Assembly: GCA_036898135.1 (NCBI GenBank)
Contig: CM072514.1
Span: 86,290,581-86,354,580 of the forward strand
Direction: 5' to 3'
Origin: Oncomelania hupensis
Taxonomy: Eukaryota; Mollusca; Gastropoda; Littorinimorpha; Pomatiopsidae
Length of the DNA: 64,000 nucleotides
Shown here: positions 46,035 to 57,299 of the stretch, one piece after another
How positions within the stretch are numbered: position 1 is the stretch's first letter
How the letters are laid out: the number at the start of each line of letters is the position of its first letter
Notes under the pieces: model-generated
What the model was told of the DNA's origin: nothing
The model's database searches: none
The model's input: only the letters and a program-made list of their open reading frames with translations
Position numbers and translations under genes: made by a program

Positions 46035-46989
46035 CTGTATTATGGAATAGATTTTTATATTATAGAATGTAATTGTGTATTATAGAATGTATTTCAATAG
46101 TTAGATTTCTATATGATAGAATTTATTTCTATATGATAGGATTTATTACTATAATTATATAATAGATTCATATAGAATAAATTTCAAAATTATGGAATAA
46201 ATTTCTATATTATAGAATCGTTTTCTATAATTATAGAAAAAATTTCTGTATTATAGAATTTATTTCTATAATTATACAATTTTATTCTATATCAAACGAA
46301 GTAAAACGAGGCCCTGACAGCCTTGATCTCAAATTTCACGGTGCTTTCATTTAGCAAAAAGAAACAACCTGCTCAGCAAAATTCTTGCGTTTTGAGAAGG
46401 TATTGACATGTGCCCGAAGAACTGAATGCACGTCACTTGGAGTTGGATCTGAAGTATGAGGCGCCGTCAGATTTTCGCGCGTGTTTTGATTGTTTGCCAT
46501 TGACTAGCCTCGTTTGGCATTGAATACATTCATATAATTATAGAAATGTATTGTATAATTACAGAAAACAATTCTATAATATAGAAATCTATTTTTAATA
46601 AAGAAATCTATTCTAAAATATACAAATCTATTCTATAATTATGCAAATAAATTCTCTAACATATAAATTAATTCTATAATACGGAAATAAATTCTATAAT
46701 ACAGAAATATTAAATACATTTTATAATATAGAAATCTATTCTATAATATAGAAATCTATTCCATATTACAGAAATCTATTTTATAATACAGAAATTCAAT
46801 CCATGTACAGACAATTACATCTATGTTCTTGGATTAAATTCTATATGATATAATAAGTTCTATGTGCATAGAAGGTATTGTATGTACGTATATATAATGA
46901 ATTGTATACACGCAGAATGCATTGCCTGTGCATTCAAAGCATTATATACATAGACTGTTATTCATAGCATTTGTATACATACTGTGCCT

Positions 46990-47650
46990 CACAGTTTTCA
47001 ACCTCCCTTCATAACGTGTTTATATCCTGTGATGTTCTGTTTCTGGGATAAATTGAAAATCCTGATGTACTTTTCATGTGGGTGCTCTTTAAAACAACCT
47101 CAGCCTCTCTGGTGGTCAGCGCATGAACGAGAACATGTTTAACTGAAATAAATTCTCCCTGTCCCCTACTCCCCTCCACCCCACCCCCCCTCCACCCCCC
47201 CCTCACCCTCAATAAAAAAAGTCTTGTTTCCCGACTTTATTTTTTTTCTTAGATCAGAATTACACCTATCAACAGATTAGTGAGGAGCTACGATGAATAG
47301 TTTCCCAAACGTTGACAGTGTTCTCTTTAATTTTAACATCTTTCCCGCCGCTGTTGAAAACGCCCGTTCAATTCAACGATGTTCAATCCATTTCATAGCC
47401 TTTGAAAGGTTTTCAATGATTGACCTCTGATACGAGTGTGGACGGCTTTCGAAATGTAGATCTCTCAATGAAAGAACGAATTATAAATCAACTGAAGTGT
47501 CTTCGCGTCTTTAAATTATTCATCCTTTAATTATAAAATCAACTTTTACGTTCCCTATGCAAACATTTGACGGTACAGAAAACGGGCGCACGTTTCTGCA
47601 AATGGAGAACGTCTTTCTATGGAGCCTGTCTCTCTGTCTCCCTGTCTCTC
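46990..47650. other. No recognised gene; poly-C tract
   Basis: Contains a C-rich run at 47157-47208. No coding or repeat-family assignment. Confidence 0.5.
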
Positions 47651-47652
47651 TG

Positions 47653-47657
<5 letters not shown>

Positions 47658-47723
<66 letters not shown>
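47658..47723. repeat. (CT)n microsatellite
   Basis: CT/TCTG units with a pure CT core. Confidence 0.95.
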
Positions 47724-47726
<3 letters not shown>

Positions 47727-47994
47727 AGAGAGAGAGATTTATCCACTCATGTGCCAGAAAATGGTAAAAGGGCGGCTTTCACGAGCGACATTCTTCTACA
47801 GACACCCACACATATGGCTAAAAATCAACATTTACAAAGATGCTCATGTTCACCACGATGTTGTGAATCGGCATTATCTCAAAGAAGCAAAATAACAGCA
47901 TAGAATGATCTGGCACTTTTGAAACAACGCGAAACGTGTTTTGTAATTGATAAAGCACAGCGATCTTTACCTTTGTGAACGTGCAGTCTGAATG

Positions 47995-48039
47995 CGAGAG
48001 ATGCCAGAATCTACAGGGTGTGGATTTTGGCATCTCTCG
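47995..48039. repeat. 12-bp perfect hairpin
   Basis: CGAGAGATGCCA (47995-48006) and TGGCATCTCTCG (48028-48039) are perfect reverse complements around a 21-bp loop. Confidence 0.9.
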
Positions 48040-48501
48040 ATTTCAGATACTATGGGCGCCTTTGGTAACGAAGCGCTGCGGTGAGTTTGGACACATACTA
48101 CATAACTGAGACTTGCCGAGGCTGACATTGACCTGTATTAGTGGAGAGGTGTGCGTGAGATTCGGCGGGTCTCAGGTGCGCAGTGTGGGCTTAACACAGT
48201 CGTAAATCACAGGGACAATATAGGTGTGGCAGATCCGCGACTGTCCAGCAGTAGACGTGCACACAGACTTTTGCATTATAATATTAGGATATCTACTGCT
48301 GCGCTATCAGGGACCCTCCAGACGTGTAAAGCCCTTGCACCCCAATATATCGCAGTGACAGCGCAGTAAACTGAAGGTGTTCGCCAAGCTTAGATTGACA
48401 AAGATCCTAGATTTATAGTCATCTCCATTAACACGCCCAGTGAAGACAACCCTTTGATCTTTTGTTATAAAACCCTTCTTTGATCTTTTGTTATAAAACC
48501 C

Positions 48502-48580
48502 TTCTTCTTCTTCTTCTTCTTCTTCTTCTTCTTCTTCTTCTTCTTCTTCTTCTTCTTCTTCTCCTTCTTCTTCTTCTTCT
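48502..48580. repeat. (TTC)n microsatellite
   Basis: About 26 TTC units with two interruptions; preceded by a short direct repeat (TTTGATCTTTTGTTATAAAA, twice). Confidence 0.95.
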
Positions 48581-48721
48581 GCTTCAAATCCTTGCTTTAA
48601 AGAGCTCCAGGACCACGCATTTCAGTGTTACACATCTTTTTATCAACCATAGAAAGCGTTTCCCTTCTTAAAAATATAATTTAAAAAACCAACAAAAATC
48701 TAAAGTACGGGTTTGACTTCC

Positions 48722-50031
48722 GGACACCCATGTCCTTGACGTCCGAGTGACAGCTACACACATACACACATGTCCTTGACGTCCGCGTGACAGCTACACA
48801 CATACACACATGTCCTTGACGTCCGAGTGACAGCTACACACATACACACATGTCCTTGACGTCCGAGTGACAGCTATACACATACACCCATGTCCTTGAC
48901 GTCCGAGTGACAGCTACACACATACACACATGTCCTTGAAGTCCGAGTGCCAGCTACACACATACACACATGTCCTTGACGTCCGCGTGACAGCTACACA
49001 CATACACACATGTCCTTGACGTCCGAGTGACAGCTACACACATACACACATGTCCTTGACGTCCGCGTGACAGCTACACACATACACACATGTCCTTGAC
49101 GTCCGAGTGACAGCTACACACATACACACATGTCCTTGACGTCCGAGTGACAGCTACACACATATACACATGTCCTTGACGTCCGAGTGATAGCTACACA
49201 CATACACACATGTCCTTGACGTCCGAGTGACAGCTACACACATACACACATGTCCTTGACGTCCGAGTGCCAGCTACACACATGTCCTTGACGTCCGAGT
49301 GACAGCTTCACACATACACACATGTTCTTGAAGTCCGAGTGACAGCTACACACATACACACATGTTCTTGAAGTCCGAGTGCCAGCTACACACATACACA
49401 CATGTCCTTGACGTCCGAGTGACAGCTACACACATACACACATGTCCTTGACATCCGAGTGACAGCTACACACATACACACATGTTCTTGAAGTCCGAGT
49501 GCCAGCTACACACATACACACATGTCCTTGACGTCCGAGTGACAGCTACACACATACACACATGTCCTTGACGTCCGAGTGATAGCTACACACATACACA
49601 CATGTCCTTGACGTCCGAGTGACAGCTACACACATACACACATGCCCTTGACGTCCGAGTGACAGCTACACACATACACACATGTCCTTGACGTCCGAGT
49701 GACAGCTACACACATACACACATGTCCTTGACGTCCGAGTGACAGCTACACACATACACACATGTCCTTGACGTCCGAGTGACAGCTACACACATACACA
49801 CATGTCCTTGACGTCCGAGTGACAGCTACACACATACACACATGTCCTTGACGTCCGAGTGACAGCTACACACATACACACATGTCCTTGACGTCCGAGT
49901 GACAGCTACACACATACACACATGTCCTTGACGTTCGAGTGACAGCTACACACATGTCCTTGACGTCCGAGTGACAGCTACACACATACACACATGTCCT
50001 TGACGTCCGAGTGACAGCTACACACATACAT
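48722..50031. repeat. 40-bp minisatellite, ~32 copies
   Basis: Unit: TGTCCTTGACGTCCGAGTGA followed by CAGCTACACACATACACACA. Copies differ by single substitutions (GAGTGA/GCGTGA, GAC/GAAG) and two units are shortened near 49280 and 49955. Confidence 0.97.
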
Positions 50032-50064
50032 CCAGCAAGCACTAGGTGTCTTCTCCCCATCTCT

Positions 50065-51198
50065 CTCCCCTCCCTACCTCCTGGAGAGAGTAACTCAATA
50101 CAAATATCTCCCCCTCCCTACCTCCTGGAGAGAGTAACTCAATACAAATATCTCCCCCTCCCTACCTCCTGGAGAGAGTAACTCAATACAAATATCTCCC
50201 CCTCCCTACCTCCTGGAGAGAGTAACTCAATACAAATATCTCCCCTCCCTACCTCCTGGAGAGAGTAACTCAATACAAATATCTCCCCCTCCCTACCTCC
50301 TGGAGAGAGTAACTCAATACAAATATCTCCCCTCCCTACCTCCTGGAGAGAGTAACTCAATACAAATATCTCCCCCTCCCTACCTCCTGGAGAGAGTAAC
50401 TCAATACAAATATCTCCCCTCCCTACCTCCTGGAGAGAGTAACTCAATACAAATATCTCCCCCTCCCTACCTCCTGGAGAGAGTAACTCAATACAAATAT
50501 CTCCCCTCCCTACCTCCTGGAGAGAGTAACTCAATACAAATATCTCCCCCTCCCTACCTCCTGGAGAGAGTAACTCAATACAAATATCTCCCCTCCCTAC
50601 CTCCTGGAGAGAGTAACTCAATACAAATATCTCCCCCTCCCTACCTCCTGGAGAGAGTAACTCAATACAAATATCTCCCCTCCCTACCTCCTGGAGAGAG
50701 TAACTCAATACAAATATCTCCCCCTCCCTACCTCCTGGAGAGAGTAACTCAATACAAATATCTCCCCTCCCTACCTCCTGGAGAGAGTAACTCAATACAA
50801 ATATCTCCCCCTCCCTACCTCCTGGAGAGAGTAACTCAATACAAATATCTCCCCTCCCTACCTCCTGGAGAGAGTAACTCAATACAAATATCTCCCCTCC
50901 CTACCTCCTGGAGAGAGTAACTCAATACAAATACCTCCCCCTCCCTACCTCCTGGAGAGAGTAACTCAATACAAATATCTCCCCTCCCTACCTCCTGGAG
51001 AGAGTAACTCAATACAAATATCTCCCCTCCCTACCTCCTGGAGAGAGTAACTCAATACAAATATCTCCCCCTCCCTACCTCCTGGAGAGAGTAACTCAAT
51101 ACAAATACCTCCCCCTCCCTACCTCCTGGAGAGAGTAACTCAATACAAATATCTCCCCTCCCTACCTCCTGGAGAGAGTAACTCAATACAAATATCTC
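50065..51198. repeat. 43/44-bp minisatellite, ~26 copies, 87-bp higher-order dimer
   Basis: Unit CCTCCCTACCTCCTGGAGAG + AGTAACTCAATACAAATATCTCC. Units with four or five C's alternate for much of the array (44+43 = 87 bp = 29 codons), which keeps one minus-strand frame open for 247 codons. The last unit runs directly into LINE coding sequence. Confidence 0.96.
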
Positions 51199-52445
51199 GG
51201 AACCATCATTGACGAAAAACTCAACTTTACCGCAAACACTCCAGACATCCACAAAACGATTCAATCCAGAATTTATTGAATTCAAAAACTCACAAAGCTT
51301 GAAGTCAATAGCGCATCCTTCAGACTTTTTACATCTATTAATTTTTATTGAGTCCCTTCTGACCTTTTCTTTTATCTGTTGGTACGGAAGTTGTGTGTAA
51401 AAAGTAGAAGTGTGTTGGGTCGAGTGGTGAATGTCTGTGGGAAGGTTGTGGGCGTGAAACAAGAAAGTCTGCAGGTGTTATGTGAAAGACGAGTTGTGCA
51501 CAAGGCAAGATGTATTGTACAGGACAGTACCCACCTGCTTGCGCACCACTTCCAGCCTCTGCCTTCAGGAAGACGCTATTGTACTCCAAAATGTAGAACG
51601 ATAAGCCTAATAAATGATGTGTATGTGGGAGCACTGAAGTGTTAATGAGTGATTGGGTGTATTTATGAGAGAGAGAGAGAGAGAGAGAGAATATATATAT
51701 ATAAGCTTATACGATATATATGTGAGTGGTGAGAGTGTGTGGGAAGGTTGTGGGAGTGCAACAAGTGAGTATGATAGCGATATATGAAAGGCGAGTGGTG
51801 AGAAAGGCCCGTCGCATACTTCAAGACAGCAGTCACGTGGTCGCGCACCACTTCAATCTCCTGCCCTCGGATAGGCGCTACAGGACACCAAAGTTCAAAA
51901 CTGTACGCACTAAAATTAGTTTTATCCCCACCACAATCTCTTTATTAAATGATTGAGAATTTGAACGTATGATGCTTCTATTATGACAGTGTGCGTGGCA
52001 TGATTTATACAATTAATATCCAATCCGCATGAGATAGTGAGTATGTGCCCTTGTGATCTTACATTTCTGTTTAGTGTAGGCCTATGTGCTTAGCGATTTT
52101 TATATTCTTTTATGAACATATTTATCTAAAAGTCTTACGTTGTTGTATATTGATGCGATTATTGCTTGCCAACAGTGATTGTTATGTTGCAATACCTTCT
52201 ATCATGATTATGACACTGAACGTACATCATGTGATAGGTATCTGTTATTCCCCATGTAACTTCTTATGATTACAGTTTTAAATGGTTAAATCAGTAATGT
52301 CTTCTTGATATACTTTTGTCCTGTTGTACTGTTTACTGTTTATTGTTGTTATACTGTTCTTTATCGTCTTGTAACATTTATATCTGGCACCACGTTGTGA
52401 ATTTCTCTTTGATTGAGATAATAAAGTGATCGTATTCATATTCGT
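51199..52445 (+). pseudogene. LINE reverse-transcriptase C-terminus, partly duplicated, with 3' UTR
   Basis: 51199-51640 encodes GTIIDEKLNFTANT, TFSFICWYGS, VGRVVNVCGKVVGV, HKARCIVQDSTHLLAHHFQ and LPSGRRY, with stops. After a (GA)n tract the last part repeats in a variant form at 51718-51955 (CGKVVGVQQVS, RKARRILQDSSHVVAHHF, FIPTTISLLND, stop). The 3' UTR ends near 52430 with GAGATAATAAAGTGATCGTA. Confidence 0.8.
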
Positions 52446-52994
52446 ATTCGTATATATATATATAACGCAGTGCTTTGATCATAACATGTCTTATTCATAG
52501 ACTTGTATTATGCTTATTTTATAGTTTTAGATTATAACCAGCTATCTGTGATTGCGTGTGTTTTTGTGTATATATGATACTTGTACACTTTAATTTTTAA
52601 TGTAAGTTAAGAATGCGTGAAAGCAGCAAATAGAGTTGTGCACAGTTTTATTTGTAAAGAGTTTTATTTTTACTGTACGTTATTGTCATTGTTTTTGTGA
52701 TAGATGGACAAATCAATTTCATTTCTTGAACGAGATAATAAAGTTGTCTTATTTTATATTATCTTAGTGTTTACATTGATGGCTTCGGCTCTCCTTACCT
52801 TTGTGATCGAGACACAGTCGGTAAAGAGTGTGGCGGGTGTGGGTGTATTTTTGTGAATTAACCAAACAGTGAGAAAGAGGCACTGCACGCTTGATTTGGA
52901 ATTGTTGTCTCTCTTACTGAGGTCTAAGTACAGTACCTGCCACGTCAGCCCGGCGAGGTGTTTGTCACTGCTATATATATTGCTTTGTATAACT

Positions 52995-54985
52995 AGAGGA
53001 TTTCTCTGAACATCTACAGGCTGTCCTTGACCAAGTGCCGAAAAAGGAAACAGTCATAATGCAAGGCGACTGGAATGCTAAGGTTGGCCAAGATGCGCAC
53101 CAAAACTTGGGAAACACATGTGGACCCCACTGCAACAAATAGACAAATGACAGGGGCTGAGACTCTTGGAGTTTGCCAGATACAACAATTTGATACTGGC
53201 AAAACACGCTTGGTCTGCACAAAAAATCCAGACGATGAACATGGCAGGCCCAGCGGGGAGCGTCAAAATTAGATCGACTACATCATGGTCAAGAAACGCT
53301 TCAGATCAAGTATCAACATTGGCAGGCCACGCACTTTTCCAGGAGCAGACATCGGAAGTGACCACGATCTCGTAATGATGTCCTTCCGGCACCATTTGAA
53401 GAGATTAAACACAACAAAGTGCACCAGATTGAACTTCGACCTGGACAGACTGCAAGCCATAAGAGAGGGAAATTTTCACCACTGATCATTTTGGGAGCTG
53501 GTGAAGTAGATGCCCACACCATGACCACCACTTTCAACTCAGCTGTGACAGATACCGCCACTGAGATCCTTGGCAAGCACCGCCCAAATAATAAAACGTG
53601 GATCACACCTGAACTTTTGGATCTGTGTGATAAACGAAGAGAGATTAGACAAACAAACAAAAAAGAACACCCTACAGGGAGCTGATGCCTACCGAAAAAT
53701 CAACAATGACATCCAAAAAGGTATGCGCACAGCAAAGGAGAACTGGATAGAAGATCAATGCCAGGAAATAGGGAACAATCTGAACAAGAACAACAGCAAG
53801 AAGGTTTACCGCACAGTGAAGTGACTGACAAGTATTAAACAGCCCAAGGTTCCCACGATCCAAAGCAAGTCTTGCATATGCCTTACAGAAGAACAAGAAG
53901 TCTTGGAAAGATGGACAGAGTACTGCTCTGACCTTTACAACCATACACCAAAACGGAGACCCATCAGTTCTAGCATATCCCCAGAACAGAGAATAAGAAA
54001 TCCTTCCAATTCTCCCAGAAGAAGTTGAGGCAGCAGTGCATTCGCTGAAAAAAGGAATTCAGCAAGAGTGGACAACATATCCGCGGAATTGCTTCAAGCA
54101 GGAGGAGAATCGATGATTGACGCCCTCACCATCATCTGTAACAAGATCTGGCAGAGTGGTGAGTGGTTTAAACCATGGGCCCATACGCTTGTCATCACTC
54201 TCCCAAAAAAAGGTAACCTTCAGGAGTGTGAAAATTACCGCACCATCCCAGCAAGGTCCTCCTGAAAAATTAATAATTCTCAACAGATTGAAACCCCAAG
54301 CTGAATAAATCTTAGCTGAATAACAAGCAGGGTTCAGGGCAGGGCGAATTACCACTGAGCAAATTTTCAATTTCAGGATAATCTGCGAGATCAGCACCAA
54401 CAACATCTATATCATGCGTTCGTAGACTTCAAGAAAGCATTTGACCGAGTCTGACATGCTGCTCTGTGGGCAACCATGAGAGTGTATCCAATCAGCCCTA
54501 ACATTATTAAAGCCATCTAAAGCCCCCCTGTCATCTCATCTTCCTATACGTTTGCGAAACATGGACCATCACAGCAGATCTACAACGAAGAATACAAAGC
54601 ATGGAGATGAGGTGCTACAGAAGACTTCTGGGTATTTCCTATACCCAGCAAATCAATAATGATGAAGTCCGACAGACCATCATACAAGCCATTGGACAAC
54701 ACGATGACATGCTCACAGTGGTGAAGAAACGGAAACTCCGATGGCATGGCCACGTCACCAGAGCATCAGGCCTTGCAAAGACCATCCTGTAAGGCCCGGT
54801 GCAAGGAGGCAGAAGAGGAGGGAGACAGAAAAAGAGGTGGAAGGACAACATTCGAGAATGGATTGGTTTGACACTGAGCGAAGCCATGAGGGTTCCTGAG
54901 GACAGAGAAAGATGGAGTACGCTGGTTAAACGATCATCTGTGGTGCCCCATCGATTTTCGAATTACGGGATAGGATAGGATAGTT
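52995..54985 (+). pseudogene. RTE-like LINE, dead copy with endonuclease remnant
   Basis: Contains the endonuclease motif QGDWNAKVG near 53058-53085, IDYIMVKKRFRSS, then reverse-transcriptase sequence parallel to 26994-29270. Frameshifts and stops are frequent (near 53470, 53821, 53990, 54306). The catalytic core from about 54520 is deleted, jumping to CYRRLLGISYTQ. It ends with the (GGATA)n tail at 54966-54985. Confidence 0.9.
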
Positions 54986-55409
54986 TAAGACAGCACATCG
55001 ACACCATGTTTTCAATCTGCTGAGAGCAAAATAAAAGTTTCAAACAGAATGCGACAAGTTGTTTCTTTGTGGAAGATGACTTATTGTACACCTTTGTTTA
55101 TAACAGGGTTGGTTTGCACAAGAAGCCTATAGGCAAGGGTGGGATGTACAGCGCTGTGGTCAGATTTACCGATGTTGGGAAGTTGAACAGATTTAGATGC
55201 GTGGGATATATTGCCGTAGCAACGATCAGGTTTGCCATCTAATCTAGTATTACAAGTAACATACTGTTTGAAGGAAGGAAGAACTGTAGGCTACGTAAAT
55301 CACAGGAATTTAATTCACCTAGTGGGTCAATGTGGAGAAATAAATTGCAAGGATCGGATGGGCTTCGGCGATTTCCGTGGCGGTAACGAGCGGTATTGGC
55401 CTTGGGGTG

Positions 55410-55612
55410 AGTATATTTCCTGTCCTATGCTATCCCGTAACTCGAAGGTCGTAGGGGCACCACAGATGATCGTTTCCCGCTTACTTCCCCTTCTTCAGCG
55501 ATTGCACTGCTGCCTCGTCTTCTCGGAGAATTGGGAGGATTTCTTCATCTTCCCTGTTCTGGAGATATGTAGAACTGTTTGGTGTGTGGTTGTAAAAGTC
55601 AGAGCAATACTA
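55410..55612 (-). pseudogene. Scrambled RTE LINE fragments
   Basis: The minus-strand 3' end (about 55418-55475) is joined directly to an internal RTE piece (about 55490-55612, EEILPILRE.. region), skipping the reverse transcriptase. Confidence 0.75.
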
Positions 55613-55639
55613 TAAGAAGAGATGTCGACACAGCGTTAG

Positions 55640-56300
55640 TTGCCTGGTTTGGTGAAGTCAGCAAAATGGCAAAAATGCTTTGACAACTGGTGTTATTGTT
55701 CCTCGTCAAGAATACCGACAGACTCTCCGTGACAACCAACCTGCGGCCACTCCAGACGAATATTTCAAGATTAGCATTGCCGTTCCTTTCTTGGAACACC
55801 TGTCAACCGAATTGGACTCGAGGTTAAAAAATGCTGACCTAGCAGTTGATGGTCTCTGTCTGGTGCCAAGCACTTTAATAAACAACCAGAATGGTTTCAT
55901 GCAGGTTCCACAAGAGGTGAAGACACTGGCAATGTTGTGGGAGTCTGACCTACCAGACAACGCTACCCTTGATGCAGAATACCAACAGTGGGTTTGCAAA
56001 TGGCGAAGTGCTGCCGAGAATGCGACAGCTATCATCCCATCCACGGCATCAGAAGCACTGAAACATTGTGACAGGGATTTTTATCCCAACCAGTTCATCA
56101 TGCTAAAGAACCTTTGCACCCTGCCTGTCACTACTGCCGAGTGTGAGCGTTCAGTCAGTTGCGCAACCTAAAAAACTACCTACGCTCTACAATGGGGCAA
56201 CAGAGACTCAATGGACTTGCTTCACTGAAAGTGCACAGGGATGTTGATATTGACTTCAAAGAGGTAGTGAACTGTTTTGCCAGAAGATACAATTCACAAA
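55640..56300 (+). pseudogene. hAT-type transposase C-terminal remnant
   Basis: The frame 55680-56171 encodes RQTLRDNQPAATPDEYFKIS, IAVPFLEHLSTELDSR, LCTLPVTTAECERSVS. After a frameshift near 56150 it continues LRNLKNYLRSTMGQQRLNGL and LKVHRDVDIDFKEVV. This order (Y/F...PFLD, then ECERSFS..LRRLKTYLR) is the hAT dimerisation region found in hAT transposases and domesticated relatives such as 52-kDa repressor-like proteins. The catalytic N-terminal part and zinc finger are not seen. Frameshifts at both ends mark it as dead. Confidence 0.78.
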
Positions 56301-56309
56301 TGGTACTAA

Positions 56310-56454
56310 TGCCGAGGAACCTAGTGCAGCAAGACTGAAAGTGAAAGCAGGGCGGTGATGTTCATAAACTACAAGGTAAAGCTTTATACCGTTAACGATC
56401 AACAAAAAGTAGTGAATAATAATAGTATACAAAACATCTCTGGTGATAAATAAA

Positions 56455-56486
<32 letters not shown>

Positions 56487-57000
56487 AGTGTGTGTGTGTG
56501 TTGTTGTTTTTTTAAGGGAGGGGCAGAGGATAACCCCAGAGTTTGCCAGTTCAATTGTTCACAAAGCTCAAAGTCCCAGACCATCACAAATGGCTTTTTC
56601 AAGGTTCAGATTGCACCAGATTGCACCATTTTGCATCCTTTAAAAAAAAAAATTTCGGGTGGGCATGCCCCCGGACCCCTCTAGAAGGCTCGGCGCTTCG
56701 CGCCTTCGCTGAATCTGTAACCACCCCCCCCCCCCTTCGACTTTTCCCAGGTCCGGCCCTGGACCTTGGGCTGTTTATATCTTGTCAGCCGGGTTCACAG
56801 TCACGTAGGTCTTCTTGCTGTTGTTCTTGTTCAGGCTGTTCTCTATTTCCTGGCATCGATCTTCTATTCAGTTCTCCTTTGCTGTGCGCATTCCTCTTCG
56901 GATGTCGTTGTTGATTTTTCCGTAGGTATCAGATAACTGTGACGTGTTCTTTTTTTCTTTTTTTTTTTAAATCTCTCATCGTTTATCACATAGGTCCAAA
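56310..57000. other. No recognised gene; GT array and poly-C tract
   Basis: (GT)n at 56458-56502, a poly-A run near 56641 and a C-rich run at about 56722-56735. No domain found. Confidence 0.5.
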
Positions 57001-57009
57001 AGTTCAAGT

Positions 57010-57150
57010 GTTATCTACGGTTTCTTCTTCGGGCGGTGCTTGCCAAGGATCTCAGTGGCAGCATCTGTTACAACTACGTTGAAGGTGGTGGCCATGGTGT
57101 TGACATCTACTTCACCAGTTCCAAGATGAGCAGTGGTGCAAATTTCCCTG
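57010..57150 (-). pseudogene. RTE-like LINE internal fragment
   Basis: Minus-strand match to 27190-27330 of the intact copy (GEVDVNTMATTFNVV...EILGKHRP). Confidence 0.85.
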
Positions 57151-57209
57151 TTTAAAAAACATAACAGTTCAATGGCCAAAGTAAATAGTTTGTTCCAGAA
57201 CCATTGATT

Positions 57210-57212
<3 letters not shown>

Positions 57213-57258
<46 letters not shown>

Positions 57259-57290
57259 TGAGAGAGAGAGAGAAAGAGTGAGAGAGAGGT
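57213..57290. repeat. (GA)n microsatellite
   Basis: GA units with AAAGAGTG interruptions. Confidence 0.95.
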
Positions 57291-57299
57291 GAGAAATGG

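Larger units (their letters stand above)
45184..46982. mobile_element. Large AT-rich foldback element
   Basis: Outer ends 45184-45228 (ATGAATAAAAATGCTATAAA) and about 46938-46982 are reverse complements with few mismatches. Inner arm segments also pair, e.g. CCAAGAACATAAATCTAATC near 45935 with its complement near 46830, and multiple TTCTATAATATAGAA-type palindromes. The unpaired centre (about 46300-46540) is not repetitive. Two retroposon R insertions lie in the left arm. Confidence 0.85.

Noticed and set aside
48722..50031. CRISPR array
   Set aside because: Units are contiguous 40-bp repeats with no unique spacers, in animal DNA.
50139..50882. 247-codon repetitive minus-strand frame
   Set aside because: Consequence of the 87-bp dimer periodicity of the minisatellite; no start, splice or domain support.
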